Assembly (NCBI GenBank): GCA_963978545.1 | Contig: OZ021730.1 | Location: 11,167,796 to 11,231,795 of the forward strand | Source of the DNA: Linyphia triangularis | Lineage: Eukaryota > Arthropoda > Arachnida > Araneae > Linyphiidae | Direction of reading: 5' to 3' | DNA length: 64,000 nucleotides | Part shown: positions 63,979 through 64,000 of the stretch, piece by piece | Layout: every line of letters starts with the position of its first letter | Position numbering within the stretch: position 1 is the stretch's first letter | Position numbers and translations under genes: made by a program | Notes under the pieces: model-generated | Told to the model about the DNA's origin: nothing | Seen by the model: the letters and a program-made list of their open reading frames with translations, nothing else | The model's database searches: none

Positions 63979-64000
63979 GAAAATGCTTTTTCTTTTCCAG
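63979..64000 (+). other. Splice-acceptor-like sequence at the window edge
   Basis: A pyrimidine-rich tract (TGCTTTTTCTTTTCCAG) ends exactly at base 64000. It would be a good acceptor for exon 3 of the candidate gene at 61689. Confidence 0.5.

Overview
This is eukaryotic DNA, AT-rich and dominated by transposable elements. The mix is BEL/Pao LTR retrotransposons, RNase-H-bearing I-group LINEs, tRNA-derived SINEs, hAT, pogo/Tigger-like and THAP-bearing DNA transposons, and a Helitron-like element. Spliced transposase exons and a possible host gene with GT-AG introns rule out a prokaryote. An arthropod, most likely a chelicerate (spider-like), is my inference from general resemblance of these families, not a proof.

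Layout. Nearly everything from 75 to 61,476 can be read as a nested stack, because target-site duplications (TSDs) are still visible. (1) 75-19,346: a minus-strand BEL/Pao element (BEL1, 5-bp TSD TCAGT). Its 5' LTR is split by a 14,986-bp insert bounded by a 14-bp TSD. The insert is a head-to-tail pair of LINE-A copies (A1 4,260-9,860; A2 from 9,861 to 19,245). A2 is interrupted by about 7 kb of non-LINE DNA (11,074-about 18,087) that carries a SINE, a satellite-like array and a promoter-like array with 14 perfect TGACGTCA octamers. (2) 19,352-25,460: foldback and Helitron-like elements, and a Ty3/Gypsy-type gag relic split by a 3-kb palindromic THAP element that itself holds a pogo/Tigger-like MITE. 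(3) 25,461-61,476: LINE-B copy B1 followed directly by a truncated copy B2. B1 is split by a full-length minus-strand LINE-A (A4, 28,806-52,414). A4 is split in turn by BEL2 (28,858-38,795, itself split by hAT2), by hAT1 (40,860-43,168) and by LINE-C (44,223-49,995). B2 carries a SINE and LINE-A copy A3. (4) 61,477-64,000: apparently host DNA with two short in-phase exons of a possible gene whose N-terminus looks like a mitochondrial presequence. The window ends on a splice-acceptor-like sequence.

How the parts work together. The LINEs encode a CCHC zinc-knuckle ORF1 and an endonuclease/RT/RNase H ORF2. LINE-A couples the two by a TAATG stop-start overlap. All LINE families and the SINEs end in a GGCGC...GCGCC stem-loop plus a tetranucleotide tail and make 13-14-bp TSDs, so the SINEs probably borrow LINE machinery. 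LINE-C has an intact ORF2 and is the best candidate for recent activity. In two LINE families (B and C) the N-terminal leader of ORF1 and the main ORF1 are in different frames, joined at the same protein position by the canonical -1 slippery heptamer A AAA AAC. I rate this as the most interesting signal. The two BEL elements carry complementary internal deletions, so both must have been moved by help from elsewhere.
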